Below, in pieces: positions 12,398 to 14,973 of a DNA stretch of 14,973 nt; the stretch's first letter is position 1; every line of letters begins with the position of its first letter. The notes under the pieces are model-generated. The model saw only the letters and a list, made by a program, of their open reading frames with translations, ran no database searches and had not been told where the DNA came from. The position numbers were made by a program, and so were the translations under genes. The stretch is from CAIJMU01 sp035531315 (GTDB lineage: Bacteria > Spirochaetota > Spirochaetia > Treponematales > Rectinemataceae): assembly GCA_035531315.1 (NCBI GenBank), contig DATKTD010000238.1, positions 1 to 14,973 of the forward strand, given 5' to 3'.

Positions 12398-14971
12398 TCA
12401 GCGCTCGGACCAGCTGTCGTCCTTTTGGATGCCTTCGTAGGCGGAGATGTCGATGCCGCGCTTGGGGTGGAGGACGTAGTCGAGGTTGGCATAGCCGAGA
12501 TTGGCGGCGTTGGCCCCGACGAGGCTGCGCTCGTCGTGGACGATGAGATCGAAGAGGCGCGCCGATTCGGTGAAGGCGAGGATGGCCTTCGCCTTGAGCT
12601 TGGCATCGCCCATCCTGTTCCCCAGATGGAAGAGGGATACGCCGAGGTTGTTCTGCGCCTCCATGAGGAGCTCGGTGACGTTGCGGTCGTAGAGCTTGTC
12701 CTGGGGAAGGGGATAGTCCAGGGCGTTGAACTTGTCGCCCATGCCGTCGACGAGGCTCCGGAAGCTGCTTTCGGCGGCGTTCCAGTCGCCGCGCTGCGCG
12801 AAGGAGGAGCCGAGGGCCCACTCGAGGAAGGGGCTGTCGTTGCCGCCTCTCTTCGATATCCAGAATTGCTGGAGGGCGTCGTCGAAACGACCCTGGCGAT
12901 AAGCTATGAAGCCCCGGCGATAGCGGATTTCCGGATTGTCCCAGCCATTGTCGGCCGCCTTCTTGTAGAACTGGCGGGCGGCTTCGAGATCGTCCTTGGC
13001 CAGATAGGAGACATCGCCGAGGCCGGCCCAGGCCCTCGCGAAGGCGAGGGTCGGCTTGAGCCTGCCTATGTCCAGGCCGTTCTGGTAGGCGAGGACGGCC
13101 TTGCCGAAGTCGGCTTCGGCGCGAAGGTACTGCCGGTCCTCGATGCCCATGTCGCCCCGCCTGATGAGGGCCTCGAGGTACATCGACAGCCGGCGCCTGC
13201 CGAGGGCGGAAAGACGCTCGAAGAGGGAGATCGAATTGTCGAGGGCCGAGAGTTCGTCGCCCCTGTCCCCCGACACGCGATAGTAGCGATGGAGCTGCCA
13301 ATGCGTCTCGGGAACGCTGGGGTCCTTCGCGAGGGCGGCCTTGAGGATGCGGAAGTCGTCGGTCATTTGCTTATGGTCGAGGAGGTAACCTCCGAGTTCG
13401 GCCAGGGTGAGGGCCGAGAGGGGGTCCCTCGATTCGGCGAGGAAGTGGTCCTTGAGGGGGAGGACCTCGGCGAGGGTGTCGACGCGCATGAAGTACTGGA
13501 GCATCCTCTCGAGGTAGAGATCCTTGGCCCCGTAGAACTGGATCAGCGACGCGAAGCGCTTGCGGGCCTGTTCGTACTGGCCCGGGTCCTCGTCGCCCCA
13601 TTCGAGGAAGATGTCGCCTTCGAGGAGGAGGGCGTCGGGATCGGTATTCTTGCGGTCCAGAATCCACTTGTTGAGGATGTCGATGCCTTCTCGATACTTG
13701 AGCTGGTCGCGCTCGATGCCCGCCCATTCGAGGGCGCCCTTCTTTTCCGCCGGATGACGGGTGAGGAGGTCGGCATACTTGTTCTCGGCGTAGATCCATA
13801 GGCGCTTTTTCGCGTAGGCCTGCGCATAGCGGTAGTACCAGGGCACGAACTCGCGAATGCCGGTGGCCCGCGCGAAGGCGTCCTCGGCTTCGGGATAGCG
13901 GTCCTGCTGGATGCGCTGGTAGCCCTCGCGGTAGATCTGGTTCGCGACGAGGGGTCGCCAGATGTAGCGATAGCCGAGGAAGCCGATCGTCGAGACGATG
14001 AGGAGGGCGAGGAGGGCCGTCCTGACGATGGGCAGGACAGTGTGCGAAAGGACGTAACGGAGGCTGCCCTTCTCGGCCAGGTAGCCCGCGCCGGTGCGGT
14101 GGACGTAGTCCTCGGGGATGGCGATCCTTCGCCTGAGGATCTTGCCGGCAGCCGTCGCGATGTCCCCCGTCGAGGCTCCCTCGACGAGCATCCAGACGAG
14201 GTCGGTCCTCTGCGCCTCGCTGCCCTTTTCGTTGGCGACCACATCCTCGACGGCTACGCGCAGATTGAGGGGGAGGGCGAGGAGGCTGTCCTGGAGGCGG
14301 TCGACCTGGGCATCGCTGAGGGCGAGGGGTCGGACGGGCTTCTCTTCTTTGGCTCGGGCCTGCGCCTGGGGCCGGGCCTCCGGGCGGGGAGGCGGCGCCT
14401 CCTCGAGACCGTCGACGGATCCCCAATTGCCGTCGAGGTTGAAGGTCGCCGCCTGGCCCGAATCTGAGCCGAGGTTGGCCAGTTCGCGGTCGAGGGCGTC
14501 GCCGGCGAGGGCCGGGTTGGGCGGCTCGCCGAAACTGAAGGAATCGAAGGCATCCTCGCCGCCCGCCTCCGACGAAAAATCGAAGTCGCCGAGGTCCGGG
14601 GTCTCGATCTCTTCCGCTGCCGGAGCCGAGGCCTGCGCCGTCGCTTCCGGGGAGGCTTCGCCGATCGAGGGAAGGTCGAAATCGGCGGAGAGGTCGGGAA
14701 GCGATTCCTCGCCTTCGATACTCGCCCCCTCCTCCATGGGGAAGTCCAGCGTACCCCCGGCGGCCTGGGGGCCTTCGGTCGCCTCGCCGAAATCGGGCAG
14801 AGCCTCGGAGAAGAAATCGGCTTCGGGAAGTTCCGTGGTCTCGGGGAGGGCTTCTGTTTCCGGAAGGCCCGAGGGCTCGGGAAGGCTTTCCGCTTCGGGA
14901 AAGGCTTCGGCTTCGGGAAGCTTCGCGTCTTCGGTCCCTGTCTCGAAGTCGGGCAGGGCTTCCTCTTCGAG
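12398..14971 (-). CDS. Large bitopic TPR membrane protein, partial (5' end outside the window); possible periplasmic flagellar collar protein FlcA
   Basis: The frame stays open to the right edge (857 residues visible), so the ATG at 14737 need not be the start. Order on the - strand: an acidic, low-complexity region (14973 to about 14340) rich in 'LPE', 'LPDF' and 'DFDLP' phrases; a folded cytoplasmic segment (about 14330-14060, 'LSDAQVDRLQDSLLALPLNL'-like); one membrane helix (about 14026-13964, 'TALLALLIVSTIGFLGYRYIW'-like); and a long TPR array (about 13940-12700). TPR units are clearest at the start ('YPEAEDAFARATG') and near the end ('GDVSYLAKDDLEAARQFYKKA', then 'RYRRGFIAYRQGRFDDALQQF'). 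The C-terminus contains 'LGYANLDYVLHPKRG'. This layout fits the spirochaetal FlcA group, which forms part of the collar around periplasmic flagellar motors. I recall the family only from memory, so FlcA is tentative while TPR and topology are firm. Confidence 0.88.
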   Translation of the reverse strand, partial: LEEEALPDFETGTEDAKLPEAEAFPEAESLPEPSGLPETEALPETTELPEADFFSEALPDFGEATEGPQAAGGTLDFPMEEGASIEGEESLPDLSADFDLPSIGEASPEATAQASAPAAEEIETPDLGDFDFSSEAGGEDAFDSFSFGEPPNPALAGDALDRELANLGSDSGQAATFNLDGNWGSVDGLEEAPPPRPEARPQAQARAKEEKPVRPLALSDAQVDRLQDSLLALPLNLRVAVEDVVANEKGSEAQRTDLVWMLVEGASTGDIATAAGKILRRRIAIPEDYVHRTGAGYLAEKGSLRYVLSHTVLPIVRTALLALLIVSTIGFLGYRYIWRPLVANQIYREGYQRIQQDRYPEAEDAFARATGIREFVPWYYRYAQAYAKKRLWIYAENKYADLLTRHPAEKKGALEWAGIERDQLKYREGIDILNKWILDRKNTDPDALLLEGDIFLEWGDEDPGQYEQARKRFASLIQFYGAKDLYLERMLQYFMRVDTLAEVLPLKDHFLAESRDPLSALTLAELGGYLLDHKQMTDDFRILKAALAKDPSVPETHWQLHRYYRVSGDRGDELSALDNSISLFERLSALGRRRLSMYLEALIRRGDMGIEDRQYLRAEADFGKAVLAYQNGLDIGRLKPTLAFARAWAGLGDVSYLAKDDLEAARQFYKKAADNGWDNPEIRYRRGFIAYRQGRFDDALQQFWISKRGGNDSPFLEWALGSSFAQRGDWNAAESSFRSLVDGMGDKFNALDYPLPQDKLYDRNVTELLMEAQNNLGVSLFHLGNRMGDAKLKAKAILAFTESARLFDLIVHDERSLVGANAANLGYANLDYVLHPKRGIDISAYEGIQKDDSWSER
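14813..14920 (-). repeat. Six tandem 18-bp repeats encoding acidic hexapeptides
   Basis: Read on the - strand, six consecutive 18-bp units encode LPEAEA, FPEAES, LPEPSG, LPETEA, LPETTE and LPEADF. The DNA copies are diverged but share a CTTCGGGAAG-like core on the + strand. They lie inside the N-terminal cytoplasmic region of the large TPR protein and are likely an intrinsically disordered, negatively charged spacer or binding array. Confidence 0.8.
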
Positions 14972-14973
14972 AA

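Noticed and set aside
12425..13801. A long + strand frame opposite the TPR gene
   Set aside because: It is an antisense shadow caused by GC-rich codon bias. Its product is a Glu/Val/Gly-rich sequence without domains, whereas the - strand encodes clear TPRs.
14813..14920. CRISPR-like or satellite repeat
   Set aside because: The 18-bp units are in frame, diverged and coding for acidic hexapeptides; there are no spacers.

Overview
The window reads as chromosomal DNA of a GC-rich (roughly mid-60s percent by eye) member of the Spirochaetota. Three things suggest this lineage: a large bitopic TPR protein resembling the spirochaetal periplasmic flagellar collar protein FlcA, a small secreted protein of the DUF2259 type that I associate with treponemes and their relatives, and a chemoreceptor tip with the 'NAAIEAAHAG' variant. 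The outer-membrane type V-d autotransporter is consistent with a diderm cell. I see no phage, insertion sequence, CRISPR array or other clear mobile DNA. This is an ordinary chromosomal stretch with several unusual local arrangements.

Left part (1-2918): the 3' end of a chemoreceptor with a C-terminal zinc-binding CZB domain, an integral membrane protein of unknown function that looks internally duplicated, and a secreted NodB-type polysaccharide deacetylase, all on the + strand. Middle (2988-7000): a two-gene unit in which a membrane histidine kinase with a periplasmic solute-binding-type sensor overlaps by four bases (GTGA) a patatin-POTRA-beta-barrel protein, probably a self-exporting phospholipase. 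Next (7100-9454): the DUF2259 protein on the - strand, a divergent multi-pass membrane protein on the + strand, and a polyprenol/diacylglycerol kinase-family enzyme on the - strand. The last two are convergent and share a hairpin terminator that serves the - strand gene.

Right part (9600-14973): a relatively AT-rich divergent promoter region, a tRNA-Val(CAC) with its own promoter, and 74 bp later the cobalt/nickel ECF transporter operon cbiM-cbiQ-cbiO. The large TPR membrane protein then runs on the - strand and continues past the window end; its N-terminal region carries six tandem acidic hexapeptides.

The most interesting signal is in translation initiation. Several monocistronic or operon-leading genes (2160, 2988, 7889, 9454 on the - strand, and more weakly 1261) have a -10-like hexamer ending only 4-9 bases before the start codon and no good Shine-Dalgarno sequence, whereas cbiM, cbiO and the DUF2259 gene have clear ones. 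This suggests that leaderless transcripts are common here. No intergenic stretch exceeds 300 bp; the longest, about 193 bp between the kinase-family gene and the tRNA, is described below.
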